Shown here piece by piece: positions 8,161 through 16,589 of a stretch of 51,123 bases of DNA (its first letter is position 1; every line of letters begins with the position of its first letter). This DNA comes from an uncultured Prevotella sp. GTDB lineage: Bacteria; Bacteroidota; Bacteroidia; Bacteroidales; Bacteroidaceae. The stretch is from positions 1-51,123 of the forward strand of contig UQJC01000009.1 in assembly GCA_900541335.1 (NCBI GenBank). The letters are read 5' to 3'. The notes beneath the pieces are model-generated. The model was given only the letters and a program-made list of their open reading frames with translations. It had not been told where the DNA came from and did no database searches. Both the position numbers and the translations under genes were made by a program.

Positions 8161-8628
8161 TTAGAAAAAGGAACCAACCCATTCCACAATTTTTACTGCG
8201 GCCAATACCATAGCATAGATAAGTCCGCAGAGAATAACGATTAGAAAAGCCATACCTACCGATTTCCGGTCTATCTCCTGCATGATGGCTCTGTTGCCCT
8301 CCACATACCCCTTTATCATGGCCGCATTTTTTGTAAATGCTCGTTTGAAGACATCACCGACTACTCCTATATAAGGAATAATACCGATGAGTACATCCAG
8401 AAGGATGTTGCAGACAATGGCCAGTGTCAAGGGAATGCTTCTCAGTTTGACAATGCTCAGATAAAGATAAGGCACTGCAAAAACAGAAGTCAGCGCATCA
8501 CCGAAGCCGGGCAACACCAAACCTATCAATGGATCCAGCAAGCGCCGGTCCATCCATTGGGCTATCGCATGTACCAGCTTGTACGATGCCGAGTTCTGGA
8601 TTATTTCCTGCTTCTCATTCGTCATCAT
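8161..8628 (-). CDS. DUF4112 domain membrane protein
   Basis: A 155-residue protein with the DUF4112 pattern: a soluble start (QWMDRRLLDPLIG), then LVLPGFGDALTSVFAVPYLYL and ILLDVLIGIIPYIGVVGDVFKRAFTKN, and a final hydrophobic helix (GMAFLIVILCGLIYAMVLAAVKIV). Three to four membrane segments are likely in the inner membrane. The D-x-x-I-G-x-I-P-x-x-G-x-x-x-D-x-x-x-x-A core is characteristic. The function of the family is unknown. It lies between the 121-residue unknown gene and ogt, 10 bp before the chosen ogt start. Confidence 0.88.
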   Translation of the reverse strand: MMTNEKQEIIQNSASYKLVHAIAQWMDRRLLDPLIGLVLPGFGDALTSVFAVPYLYLSIVKLRSIPLTLAIVCNILLDVLIGIIPYIGVVGDVFKRAFTKNAAMIKGYVEGNRAIMQEIDRKSVGMAFLIVILCGLIYAMVLAAVKIVEWVGSFF

Positions 8629-8682
8629 CAGGATTGGGTCTTCTTTTCTTTACGTAGTTCCTTGTTGATACTTTGTACAATA

Positions 8683-9048
8683 CTATTTCTGCAGATGCTT
8701 GATTTCATCGCTGTCTTTGGCATACTGATCGGTAAGCTGGTAAGTTTCTTGAATGGCCGCCTTACGTAGCTCTTTGACGATGCCTCCCTCAGGAATGAGC
8801 CTTTCACTTTGCCAGTATTCCACCACCCGGTTGACCATGGCAGAGCGGAGTGCCTTTCTGGTTTCCGCACTTAGTTTCTTGAACGGAAGTTCCTGTACAC
8901 ATTCCGTTTCACCGGGGATAAGCGGACAGTCGTTGGCTGTATCATACTGTGATCCGAAAGCCATGTAGTCCTCCCACAGACCGAAGTCTTTCTCTGTCTT
9001 CACAAAGGAAGCAGTCTCTACCTTCTTTTTGTGTTTCTTCTTAGCCAT
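8683..9048 (-). CDS. Unrecognised 121-residue hydrophilic protein
   Basis: No family was recognised. It begins with a lysine-rich tail (MAKKKHKKKVETASF) and is otherwise acidic and helical, including FKKLSAETRKALRSAMVNRVVEYWQSERLIPEGGIVKELRKAA. No signal peptide or membrane segment is seen. It sits 15 bp after arsC and 54 bp before the DUF4112 gene on the same strand, so it is probably part of one transcript. The real coding frame is supported by this spacing and by the protein-like composition. Confidence 0.65.
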   Translation of the reverse strand: MAKKKHKKKVETASFVKTEKDFGLWEDYMAFGSQYDTANDCPLIPGETECVQELPFKKLSAETRKALRSAMVNRVVEYWQSERLIPEGGIVKELRKAAIQETYQLTDQYAKDSDEIKHLQK

Positions 9049-9063
9049 ATCGTATTTGAAATG

Positions 9064-9489
9064 TCAGGATTCTTCCTCTCTGATAGCCTGTGCCAGTTGC
9101 TCGAAGCTGATGCGTATTTCATCACGCACCTTTCTGAACTCGGTGATGATTTCTTCCGGTGTCCCCGTGAACGCATCGGGGTCGTCAAAGCCGATGTGCA
9201 GTCTGTGTCTGACTTCACTCCTGAAGAGCGGACAGGTTTCACGGGCACCTCCGCAGACCGTGATGACATAGTCCCATGGTTGGTTCAGATAGCAGTCTAC
9301 CTGTTTCGGATAGTGATGGCTCAGGTCGATGCCTATTTCCTTCATCACCTGAACAGCCAGGGAATGAACTTCACTGGCTGGACGAACGCCGGCTGAATGG
9401 ATTTTAAACGAAGGTTCCAGTTGTTGCAGGATGCCGTGAGCCATTTGGCTTCGGCATCTGTTTTCGGTACAAAGTATCAGTATTTTCAT
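9064..9489 (-). CDS. arsC: Arsenate reductase / low-molecular-weight protein tyrosine phosphatase family
   Basis: A 141-residue protein of the thioredoxin-coupled ArsC/LMW phosphatase fold. The phosphate-binding loop is CTENRCRS (CX5R) at residues 7-14. A later pair of cysteines in VITVCGGARETCPLF matches the redox relay cysteines of pI258-type arsenate reductases, which plain phosphatases lack. The conserved acidic segment is FDDPDAFTG. It would reduce arsenate to arsenite. The start at 9489 overlaps the stop of the upstream DUF5714 gene as ATGA, showing translational coupling. No arsenite efflux gene or ArsR regulator is nearby, so a phosphatase or other redox role remains possible. Confidence 0.87.
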   Translation of the reverse strand: MKILILCTENRCRSQMAHGILQQLEPSFKIHSAGVRPASEVHSLAVQVMKEIGIDLSHHYPKQVDCYLNQPWDYVITVCGGARETCPLFRSEVRHRLHIGFDDPDAFTGTPEEIITEFRKVRDEIRISFEQLAQAIREEES

Positions 9490-10189
9490 GATTGAGGGAT
9501 GGAATGTGAGGGATGAAAAGGACAATGCTTTCCGATACACTGGTTGTTAGCGTCGGAGCGGTGGCAGACAATGGGTTTCATTTCCAGTGTGACACCCTTT
9601 GTTTCTTGGATATATTCGGCAGCCGCCTGAAGGGACAAGTAAGAGTTACGCTTGCAGCAGCGTGGACCGCCCACTTCCCCGTTTTTCAGCAGCGACCGGG
9701 CCGTCATCAGGTTGCTTTGTCCCCAGGATTCCTGAGTGAGCGGGGTGGCACCGGAGAGGATGGACATGCACATACCGGTACTGATGGCAGCCCCGCAGCT
9801 TCCCCAAAACCCGCAGGCACCACCCGGCACCTTTTGTCCCCGTGCCAACATTTCCTTCAAGGCCGTCAGTAGCTCAATTCACCTCCGGCATTGCGGTAGG
9901 CGGTCAGGAGGGCAGCACCCACCAGCGTATGATGTTCTGGTCCGTGCATGTGGCAGAAAGGCAGGCTCATCAGGTGGTCCAGTATTTCGACAGGATTTTT
10001 GGATGTTTCATTCAGACAGTAACCGATTACGGCATCCATTCCCTTCGTATGGCATTCGTTGCAGACATAGTGTCCGTTAATGCAGCGCGTTTGGCTCATT
10101 TCCTGTCGGTGGCAGAGTGCGCACTCCATCAGCGTTTCCGTTTCCAGATATTCCAGCGGAGCCTGGCATATCAAGCATTCTTCTTTCAT
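9486..10189 (-). pseudogene. DUF5714 domain protein, broken by a 1-nt frameshift
   Basis: Two reading frames together make one DUF5714 protein. The first (from 10189) gives a cysteine-rich zinc-binding start (CLICQAPLEYLETETLMEC, then CALC, CINGHYVCNEC) and HMHGPEHHTLVGAALLTAYRNAGGE. It then hits a stop at 9868-9866. The second frame continues with LLTALKEMLARGQKVPGGAC and the core GGACGFWGSCGAAIS, ATPL and GGPRCCKRNSYLS. One missing A in a GAAATTGAG-like context near 9877 would explain the break. The family is common in anaerobes and its function is unknown. Either a true mutation or a sequencing error is possible. It is followed directly by arsC. Confidence 0.85.
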
Positions 10190-10294
10190 TATATAGTTGT
10201 TTCTTCTTCTTCTGAGTTGTTTCAGTAATGACACGAAGTTCGTAAAAAGTATGGAAATGAGCAAAGAAAGGTGCTTTTTCTTTGGCCTTCCAAG

Positions 10295-10691
10295 CTACAG
10301 ATACTGTTTCTTCACTTGTACCACTGCTTGTATGTATCTCGGGTCTTCCGCATAGCCAATGGCACGTAGCCATTTCAGATAATCTACATCGCTGGAGTTT
10401 ATCCAGTTCTTTTGACCATACCGATACTGCACCTTGGTATAAGTAAGCCCGGACACTTTCCATCCAATGGTTGAACTCATAGTACTTTCTGGTTTTGGTC
10501 TTGGTAAGACCAAACAGGTTGTGCCTGTCCCAGCAGAGCGGTGAACGGAATCAGCCCGTTTCCAGAATGGCTTGTGCCAGTACAATCTTTGGGTGTTTGA
10601 TGCCGTTACGGATGATTTCCTGATAGAGATTGGAAATAGTGAGTGCAGGCAGTGTTTTAGCTTCTTCCAAGACTTCTTTTGTTGGCTCCAT
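10295..10691 (-). pseudogene. Glucosaminidase-domain protein with a nonsense codon and a frameshift
   Basis: Read from 10691 the frame gives MEPTKEVLEEAKTLPALTIS followed by LYQEIIRNGIKHPKIVLAQ and AILETG, the start of a peptidoglycan glucosaminidase domain with its catalytic Glu. An in-frame TGA near 10557 stands where the family has an aromatic residue (usual ETGxFRS; TGG to TGA would suffice). The frame continues FRSPLCWDRHNLFGLTKTK and YYEFNHWMESVRAY, then near 10446 an extra base shifts it to YTKVQYRYGQKNW and DYLKWLRAIGYAEDPRYI. Two independent lesions make a sequencing error a less likely sole cause. The full product would be about 132 residues. Confidence 0.75.
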
Positions 10692-11055
10692 TTTTGGGGA
10701 CAATTTTTATAAACCTACCATAATAATACCTTTTAGGTTCAATGACAAAATCACCTGCAATGACATTTTCCTGAATATAGTTATGCGATTCATTTACAAA
10801 TGATTTCATAAGATCCTTAACCTTGTAGTACACCTCTTTGGAAATGAACACTGCATCAGAAGGGATATCCCCATTATTGTCATATTCGTCTGGATATTCC
10901 CACCCATGAACCATTCTTTCACTTATACCAATGGAATAAGCATCAAGAGCTATATCCCTGACTTCATCGATAAGATAGATAGTAATCGGTTCCTCTTTAG
11001 TGGAACTTTTCAGTATAAAGCTATCTCTCGGTTGATACTGTGATACTGTCTCCAA
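10657..11055 (-). CDS. Unrecognised reading frame, possibly a gene fragment
   Basis: A frame of about 132 residues, preceded by an in-frame stop and lacking an ATG at its 5' end (it opens with TTG at 11055; the first ATG gives MVHGWEYPDEYDNNG). Composition is protein-like (DVFIEPKRYYYGRFIKIVPK-like end, acidic middle). No family was recognised. The 3' end overlaps the glucosaminidase pseudogene start by 35 bp. It may be a 5'-truncated relic in a decayed island. Confidence 0.4.
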   Translation of the reverse strand: METVSQYQPRDSFILKSSTKEEPITIYLIDEVRDIALDAYSIGISERMVHGWEYPDEYDNNGDIPSDAVFISKEVYYKVKDLMKSFVNESHNYIQENVIAGDFVIEPKRYYYGRFIKIVPKNGANKRSLGRS

Positions 11056-11196
11056 AAGTGTGTCTTAGACCCCTAGTAACTGAATTGGTTCATACATGCT
11101 GAAACTATAGATAATTTTGAGCTATCACCCATAGAACCATTGAATAATTTGACTGATGCTTCATTATGAACATTGGATCCCAACATAGACTTAAAC

Positions 11197-11239
11197 ATAA
11201 TATGAGGGTGGATTCAACTAGAATCCACCCTCATATTAT
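11197..11239. terminator. Strong hairpin terminator of the galactose cluster
   Basis: Perfect 19-bp arms at 11197-11215 and 11221-11239 with a 5-nt loop (stem core GAGGGTGGATTC), 22 bp after the galK stop on the minus strand. Confidence 0.85.
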
Positions 11240-11261
11240 TACAATAAGTATATGCAGAATT

Positions 11262-12422
11262 TTAGCAAAGCTTACGAGCGCCGTCACCGATAACAACATC
11301 AATTACAATAGGCTCTTTACCAAACTTCTCCTTATATGCTTTTTTAGCTGTTTCAATGAAGTTCTCATAGAGGTCATCGCTTACGAGGTTGATTGTGCAA
11401 CCGCCGAAGCCACCGCCCATGATTCGAGAACCCGTTACGCCACAACTGTGAGCTACCTCATTGAGGAAGTCAAGTTCGGGGCAAGAAACTTCATATTCCT
11501 TGCTAAGACCGTAGTGCGTTTCATACATCTTTTTACCAACTTCTTCATAGTCACCTTCTTCCAATGCAACGCAAACTTCGAGTACGCGATACTTTTCACC
11601 AATCACGTACTTAGCACGCAATGCATCTTCTTCGCTAACTTCTGCACGGACTTCATCCAACATGTCGTAAGTAGCATCACGAAGTGAACCTACCTCGGGG
11701 TGGTGCTTCTGAATAGCTGCTACAACATTTTCGCAGCTCTTGCGACGATCGTTGTAAGCAGAAGAAGCCAAGTCGTGCTTTACTTGAGAGTTAAGTAAAA
11801 CAAGCTTGTAACCCTGCGGATCAAAGGGGAAGTATTTGTATTCCAAAGAGCGGCAGTCCAAACGTATCAAGCTACCTGATTTACCAAATACAGATGCAAA
11901 CTGATCCATGATACCACAGTTGCAACCGATGTAGTTGTGTTCCGTAGCCTGACCAACCTTAGCCAAAGTAAACTTATCAATTTGATTCTCGCCAAAGAGA
12001 TCGTTCAATGCAAAAGCATAAGTACTTTCGAGAGCAGCAGAAGAAGACATACCTGCGCCAAGGGGTACATCACCAGCAAAAGCCGTATTGAAACCTTCAA
12101 CAGGCACGCCTAGCTTCATCATTTCGCGGCAGACGCCGAAGATGAAACGGAAGTGCGTAGCAGAAGGACCCTGCTCGTCGTCCAAAGAGAATTCTACATA
12201 ATCCTTCAAGTCAATAGAGTATGCGCGAACCTTGCGCGTACCGTTCGGCTTGATTTCGGCAATAACGCCTTGCTGTACAGCACCTGGGAACACGAAACCG
12301 TCATTGTAGTCGGTATGTTCGCCGATAAGGTTAATACGACCGGGTGAAGCATATACTGATCCCGTGGTGCCGTCAAAGTGTTCAATGAAACGGCTTCTTA
12401 CATCTTCGATTGTTAATTTCAT
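11262..12422 (-). CDS. galK: Galactokinase
   Basis: Phosphorylates galactose to galactose-1-phosphate with ATP, the entry step of the Leloir pathway. A 386-residue GHMP kinase with the galactokinase signature GRINLIGEHTDYNDGFVFP at about residues 29-47, the ATP loop PLGAGMSSSAALESTYAF, CGIMDQFASVFGKSG around the catalytic Asp, and the C-terminal GSRIMGGGFGGCTINLV. The start at 12422 (MKLTIEDVRSRFIEHF) is chosen over a longer frame from 12518, whose extra residues look non-coding. It lies last in galM-gluP-galK, all on the minus strand, so import, anomer interconversion and phosphorylation are encoded together. Confidence 0.97.
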   Translation of the reverse strand: MKLTIEDVRSRFIEHFDGTTGSVYASPGRINLIGEHTDYNDGFVFPGAVQQGVIAEIKPNGTRKVRAYSIDLKDYVEFSLDDEQGPSATHFRFIFGVCREMMKLGVPVEGFNTAFAGDVPLGAGMSSSAALESTYAFALNDLFGENQIDKFTLAKVGQATEHNYIGCNCGIMDQFASVFGKSGSLIRLDCRSLEYKYFPFDPQGYKLVLLNSQVKHDLASSAYNDRRKSCENVVAAIQKHHPEVGSLRDATYDMLDEVRAEVSEEDALRAKYVIGEKYRVLEVCVALEEGDYEEVGKKMYETHYGLSKEYEVSCPELDFLNEVAHSCGVTGSRIMGGGFGGCTINLVSDDLYENFIETAKKAYKEKFGKEPIVIDVVIGDGARKLC

Positions 12423-12578
12423 GAGTTGTAAAATATATAGAGGCAAAGCAAGAGCGGAAGTTGAGGAGTATAAGTTGCAAAGCAGAGAGTAGGGGAGAAG
12501 CCCCTTTTTTATACCCATGTTCAGCCTTCACGCAGCAAATTCCTCTCTCACTATTGCCTGGAGGTTAGTTAATACGAA

Positions 12579-13847
12579 TTATTCTTCACGCTTAGTTACG
12601 CGGCTACCTACCAAAGCATAGAAGAGGAGGTAAGCTGCGCAGAATACGACTACCCAGAAGCTGTTGATATAACCTACAGCGTCAGCTACAGAAGCTTGGA
12701 TGAACATCATCACAGCGCAACCGAACACCATCGTCATAAAGATACCGCTGGCGATAGCCGTGTATTTGCCAAGACCTTCAACGGCCATGTTAAAGATAGC
12801 ACCCCACATTACAGAAGTGCAGAGACCTACGAGGAGGAAAGCAAAGATACCAACCGGTACATCCTGCCATACCATCGTGAGGCTACCCCAGTCAACCCCC
12901 GGGAAGCTTACCTTCACGTCAACGGGAGCAAACATACCGAATACGACCAGAGCGATGGTCAACGTCGAAACCGTGGTAATCATGGCGCGGCTGCTCACCT
13001 TGCTACCGATGCTGGCACCTACGAAACGACCAATCAACATCATGAACCAGTAAACAGCAACCAACATACCTACTGTAGAAGCGGGGATACCATCGGCAAT
13101 GAGATACTGCTGTACAAAGTTAGGCACACCAACTTCAATACCCATGTAAAGGAAGATAGCCAAAGCACCGAGTGCGAAGTGGCTGTGGCTCATTGCGCCC
13201 TTGATGAGGTCTACGCGAACGGGAGCTTGTTCGGGCTCTTCGATCTTCGTAAAGAAGATTACGACGAATGCGATTGCGAAAATTGCTAAGGCTATCAAGA
13301 GTGCGGGCGTAGCGTCCGCAATTTTAGCCTTCGAAGCATCAGCTATGAGCGCACCCATCAAGATGTAGCAAGCTACAGCTGCAGAAGAGTTGAACACACC
13401 ACCAATCTGAATCAACTGGTTACCAGAATTTCCACCGCCACCAAGGAGGTTGAGCATCGGGTTAACTACGCAGTTAAGGATACACATGCAGAGACCAGCG
13501 ATGAAAGCACCTACAAGGTACACACCGAATACAAGACCTACATTGCCTTCCACGGGAATCTGACCACTGTACCACTGAATACCAATACCCAGCATACCTA
13601 CAATGAGACCGATAAGCGCCGTCTTCTTGTAACCAAACTTAGCGATAAGCATACCAGCGGGGATACCCATTACCAAGTAAGCTACGAAGTTACCATAGTT
13701 ACCAATCTGAGCGAGTACGTTTGAGATTTCGCCCTGGTTCTTGATGATGGTTGCCATCGGTGTACAGAGGTTCGTCACGAAGGCAATCATGGCGAAGAGC
13801 GCGATCATCACGATGATGGCTCCCCACTGTTTCTGAGAATTACTCAT
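12579..13847 (-). CDS. gluP: Glucose/galactose MFS transporter (FucP-type family)
   Basis: A 422-residue major facilitator with about 12 hydrophobic segments, located in the inner membrane. It starts MSNSQKQWGAIIVMIALFAM and carries the FucP-like pattern NLCTPMATIIKN, GIPAGMLIAKFGYKKTALIG (cytoplasmic loop 2-3 motif), NCVVNPMLNLLGGGGNSGN and RFVGASIGSKVS. The asparagine-proline pair in NCVVNPMLN is typical of the glucose/galactose branch. It probably imports galactose or glucose by proton symport. It is flanked by galM and galK on the same strand. The 337-bp gap before it suggests a separate promoter or a leader. Confidence 0.92.
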   Translation of the reverse strand: MSNSQKQWGAIIVMIALFAMIAFVTNLCTPMATIIKNQGEISNVLAQIGNYGNFVAYLVMGIPAGMLIAKFGYKKTALIGLIVGMLGIGIQWYSGQIPVEGNVGLVFGVYLVGAFIAGLCMCILNCVVNPMLNLLGGGGNSGNQLIQIGGVFNSSAAVACYILMGALIADASKAKIADATPALLIALAIFAIAFVVIFFTKIEEPEQAPVRVDLIKGAMSHSHFALGALAIFLYMGIEVGVPNFVQQYLIADGIPASTVGMLVAVYWFMMLIGRFVGASIGSKVSSRAMITTVSTLTIALVVFGMFAPVDVKVSFPGVDWGSLTMVWQDVPVGIFAFLLVGLCTSVMWGAIFNMAVEGLGKYTAIASGIFMTMVFGCAVMMFIQASVADAVGYINSFWVVVFCAAYLLFYALVGSRVTKREE

Positions 13848-14184
13848 GTCGTTTAAAATAGAAAGATAATTAGTTAGTGATTAAATAGATGTTCGAATAT
13901 TAGGAGATTAAAAAAGCGTACGCTACCAATATACCATAAAAGAGAGGTTGAGTTCGAAGGTTGAGTATCAAGCATTGACTTTCAGCATACACTTTTACTT
14001 CGAGACCTCATGGGCTGATCATTGGTAAAATTTGTTTTAAATAGGAAATCACTGTATCGGCTAAAAGTCTCGGAGTCTTGCGGCTAGTCCAAGTACTTGT
14101 TCAGTTGAACCTTTCGATTCGAACCCGAAGCAAAAGTACTTCATTACCAACTCTTTTAACCGATACAATGTCGTAAATGTCAGT
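13848..14184. other. 337-bp gap between galM and gluP with possible operator motifs
   Basis: No gene is seen. Motifs on the way to gluP: TTCGAA cores at 13892-13897, 13953-13958 and 14118-14123, a near-palindrome GTTCAGTTGAAC at 14099-14110, and TTCGATTCGAA at 14113-14123. A -7-like TACTTTTG lies on the minus strand (14138-14131) without a good -33 box. These could be regulator sites for galactose genes; this is inference. Confidence 0.35.
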
Positions 14185-15273
14185 TTATTTTTCTACGCCA
14201 AACTTATAGATTGTCTTTTGCGTATATACCTGTCCGGGTTTCAGAACTACGGGCGGGAAGTAAGCGCGGTTCGGACTATCGGGGAAGTGTTGTGCTTCGA
14301 AGCAGAGTCCTGAGCGACGTCCGAAAGTAGCTCCGTGCTGACCCTTATAGCCGTCAGCCCAGTTGTCAGAGTAGAATTGCACGCCTGGCTCCGTCGTGTA
14401 CACTTCCATCGAGCGTCCACTCTTCGGTTCTACAATCTTAGCTGCAAAGGTCAGTTCGCCCGGTTCGTTTTTATTGAGCACAAAGCAGTGGTCATAACCC
14501 GCACCATTGCGAATCTGTTCATTGTCCGTGTCGTCAATGAAGTCGCCGACACGGTGAGGAGTCGTAAAGTCGAAGGGAGTACCTTTTACGCTACGGATTT
14601 CGCCCGTAGGAATGCTGTTTTCATCAATTGGAATGTAGAAATCTGCGTTAATCTGGCAGATAACGTCCTCACAAGTAGGAGTAGGATTGGCAATACCAGC
14701 GAGTGAGAAGAAACCATGGCTAGTCATGTTGACCACCGTCTTCTTATTTGTAGTACCTTTGTAGTCTATCTTTAGTTCGTTGTCGTCACTCAGCGAATAC
14801 ATGACGGTCATCGAAAGTTCACCAGGGAAGCCTTCTTCGTAATACGCTGAAACATAACGGAGCACGAGCGTACGCTCATTGATTTGTTCTGCATCCCATA
14901 CGCGGGCATGGAAACCGGTAGGTCCGCCGTGCAAGTGATTGGGACCGTTGTTGATGGCTAAGTTATACTCTTTGCCATTGAGTCTGAACTTGCCATGGCA
15001 GATACGGTTGCCGTAGCGACCAACTAAGGTGCTCAAAAAGGGTTCGGGAGAGTTGATGCAATCCTCGATGTTGTCGTGTCCTTGAATCACGTTTGCGTAC
15101 TTGCCATCGCGGTCTGGAATCATAATCGCAACGAGTGAACCACCGTAATTGGTGACAGCCACCTCCATTCCGTTCGCATTGCGAAGGAAATAGAGGTCTA
15201 CCTCTTTGCCTTTTATGACTCTTTGGAAATCTTCTTTTTTAAGTCCACTGAGAGACTGTACATTGTTTTCCAT
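14185..15273 (-). CDS. galM: Aldose 1-epimerase (mutarotase)
   Basis: Interconverts alpha and beta anomers of galactose and glucose, supplying alpha-galactose to galactokinase. A 362-residue GalM family protein with NYGGSLVAIMIPDRDGKYAN, GRYGNRICHGKFRLNGKEY, NNGPNHLHGGPTGFHARVW (catalytic His region), NMTSHGFFSLAG (second His), GYDHCFVLN and CFEAQHFPDSPNR with the catalytic Glu. The start at 15273 (MENNVQSLSG) is chosen because a longer frame from 15348 runs through promoter sequence. No signal peptide is seen on this start, so it is probably cytosolic. It is first in the galM-gluP-galK series. Confidence 0.96.
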   Translation of the reverse strand: MENNVQSLSGLKKEDFQRVIKGKEVDLYFLRNANGMEVAVTNYGGSLVAIMIPDRDGKYANVIQGHDNIEDCINSPEPFLSTLVGRYGNRICHGKFRLNGKEYNLAINNGPNHLHGGPTGFHARVWDAEQINERTLVLRYVSAYYEEGFPGELSMTVMYSLSDDNELKIDYKGTTNKKTVVNMTSHGFFSLAGIANPTPTCEDVICQINADFYIPIDENSIPTGEIRSVKGTPFDFTTPHRVGDFIDDTDNEQIRNGAGYDHCFVLNKNEPGELTFAAKIVEPKSGRSMEVYTTEPGVQFYSDNWADGYKGQHGATFGRRSGLCFEAQHFPDSPNRAYFPPVVLKPGQVYTQKTIYKFGVEK

Positions 15274-15317
15274 GATAATGAACGTATTTAATAAATGAAT
15301 ATGTGCTATTCGCTTTG

Positions 15318-15349
15318 CAAAATTGAAGAAAAGATTTTGAATCTCCAAA
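15318..15349 (-). promoter_or_regulatory. Likely galM promoter
   Basis: On the minus strand TTTG (15349-15346), a 20-nt spacer, then CAATTTTG (15325-15318), six of eight positions of a -7 box including TTTG. Transcription would start near 15310, about 37 bp before galM. Confidence 0.5.
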
Positions 15350-15495
15350 GCCTTGCATAAAAAATATAAGGGAAGATTTTAGCGATTCTTTTGCGAAATG
15401 TCATTCCGTTGTCAACCTTCTATCCTTCACCACTTGTTGAACGCATTCATTCGCTCGCGAGTTCGAAGTTTAATTTTTACTCGAGCAAATATTAC

Positions 15496-16266
15496 TTATA
15501 GATTGAATCTGACGAATAAAGGACATTCCTGATTCCTTTCAGCGGGCTCGTATTTGAAGCCCTCGTAGGCAAAGGCGGGTAAGTCTTCAGGCCTAGAGAT
15601 TCGTTCCAGCAAGACGATTCGCGCCATCGCCCCGCGACACGTTTTTGCCCACACCGCCTGTGTACGTCGCTTTCCGTCCTTTTCCACTTGAAAGACGGGG
15701 CGGACAATCTTCAGTTCTCGATTCAAGCGTTTCCAATCTACCAAATGCGTAAACTCATCGGGAGCCAGCCACACTAAGCAACCATCATCGGCCTTCACCG
15801 CCTCCACGAGCAGCTCGGTCAGTTTCGGTCTCCAGTATTCAAAGAGCGTTTTTCCGCCAGCAGTGGCCAATTCGGCACGTCCCTCTAAGCGGTACGGATG
15901 AATGCCGTCCAACGGACGAAGCAATCCGTATAGGAAAGATGCTATCCAAAGGTGACTTTGAGCATAGATTAAGCTATCTAAATCTATAGTGTTGGCATTC
16001 AAGTGTTTGTAAGCTTGCCCGTTGTAGGCAAATAAAGCCGGAATAGTTGGTGATTCACACTCAAATGCTGCAAAGCGTGCATGATTCTGGCGTGCAATCG
16101 TCTCATTGCATTGATAGAGCGCTTGCAGTTCATTGGGCGTGTAAGCCTTCAAGTCGTTTACAAAGCAGCGAGCTTCCTGCTCAAAAGCAGGTTCGCTTAA
16201 TTCGGCAAGGGGCAACGTGGGTGATTGGTCGTGCATCAGCTTTGCAGAAGCTAAGAGTAGTTGCAT
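15496..16266 (-). CDS. yaaA: YaaA/UPF0246 (DUF328) family peroxide stress protein
   Basis: A 256-residue protein of the YaaA family. In E. coli YaaA lowers intracellular free iron during peroxide stress, and the fold has been linked to DNA binding. Seen: MQLLLASAKLMHD at the N-terminus (family consensus begins with a hydrophobic strand and S/N-A-K), LYQCNETIARQNHARF, ALFAYNGQAYKHL, LWIASFLYGLLRPLDGIHPYRLEG (the strongly conserved YGxLRPxDxIxxYRLEM-like block) and RGAMARI. The start at 16266 is chosen by this match; longer frames from 16353 exist. It lies between the dipeptidase and galM genes on the same strand but with long gaps, so it may have its own promoter. Confidence 0.92.
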   Translation of the reverse strand: MQLLLASAKLMHDQSPTLPLAELSEPAFEQEARCFVNDLKAYTPNELQALYQCNETIARQNHARFAAFECESPTIPALFAYNGQAYKHLNANTIDLDSLIYAQSHLWIASFLYGLLRPLDGIHPYRLEGRAELATAGGKTLFEYWRPKLTELLVEAVKADDGCLVWLAPDEFTHLVDWKRLNRELKIVRPVFQVEKDGKRRTQAVWAKTCRGAMARIVLLERISRPEDLPAFAYEGFKYEPAERNQECPLFVRFNL

Positions 16267-16511
16267 GGGATGGGGTCTGTTTATAGGGTAAGCCGGAATT
16301 GTATTTCGCATCATCGCTTCGCGCGTGTTCACTCGTTTTTTAAACCGTAACACGATTCAGCAATTAAGCAGTTAAGGAGCAGATTCATCTCGTTCACTCA
16401 AGAGAAAGGTGCATCGAAAAATCTATTTTCAGCAACAGCTACGATGTTTTTAGTACACTTTTCAGCTTACATACTTCTCTCGTGGGTGAGTAAACCTGCT
16501 TATCCAAAGGA

Positions 16512-16550
16512 GGCTCTGAAGCAAAGAAGTTGTGCCTTTGTTTCAGAGCC
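16512..16550. terminator. Hairpin after the C69 dipeptidase gene
   Basis: Arms 16512-16525 and 16537-16550 (GGCTCTGAAGCAAA against TTTGTTTCAGAGCC, one mismatch), 40 bp downstream of the dipeptidase stop on the minus strand. Confidence 0.6.
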
Positions 16551-16589
16551 TTTGCATGAAATGTATTTGTATTTGAAGTTCTCGAAGAG

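Noticed and set aside
12489..12512. Small hairpin with T-tract on the plus strand between gluP and galK
   Set aside because: GGGG/CCCC stem of five pairs followed by six T faces away from the minus-strand genes, with no plus-strand transcript to end; probably chance.
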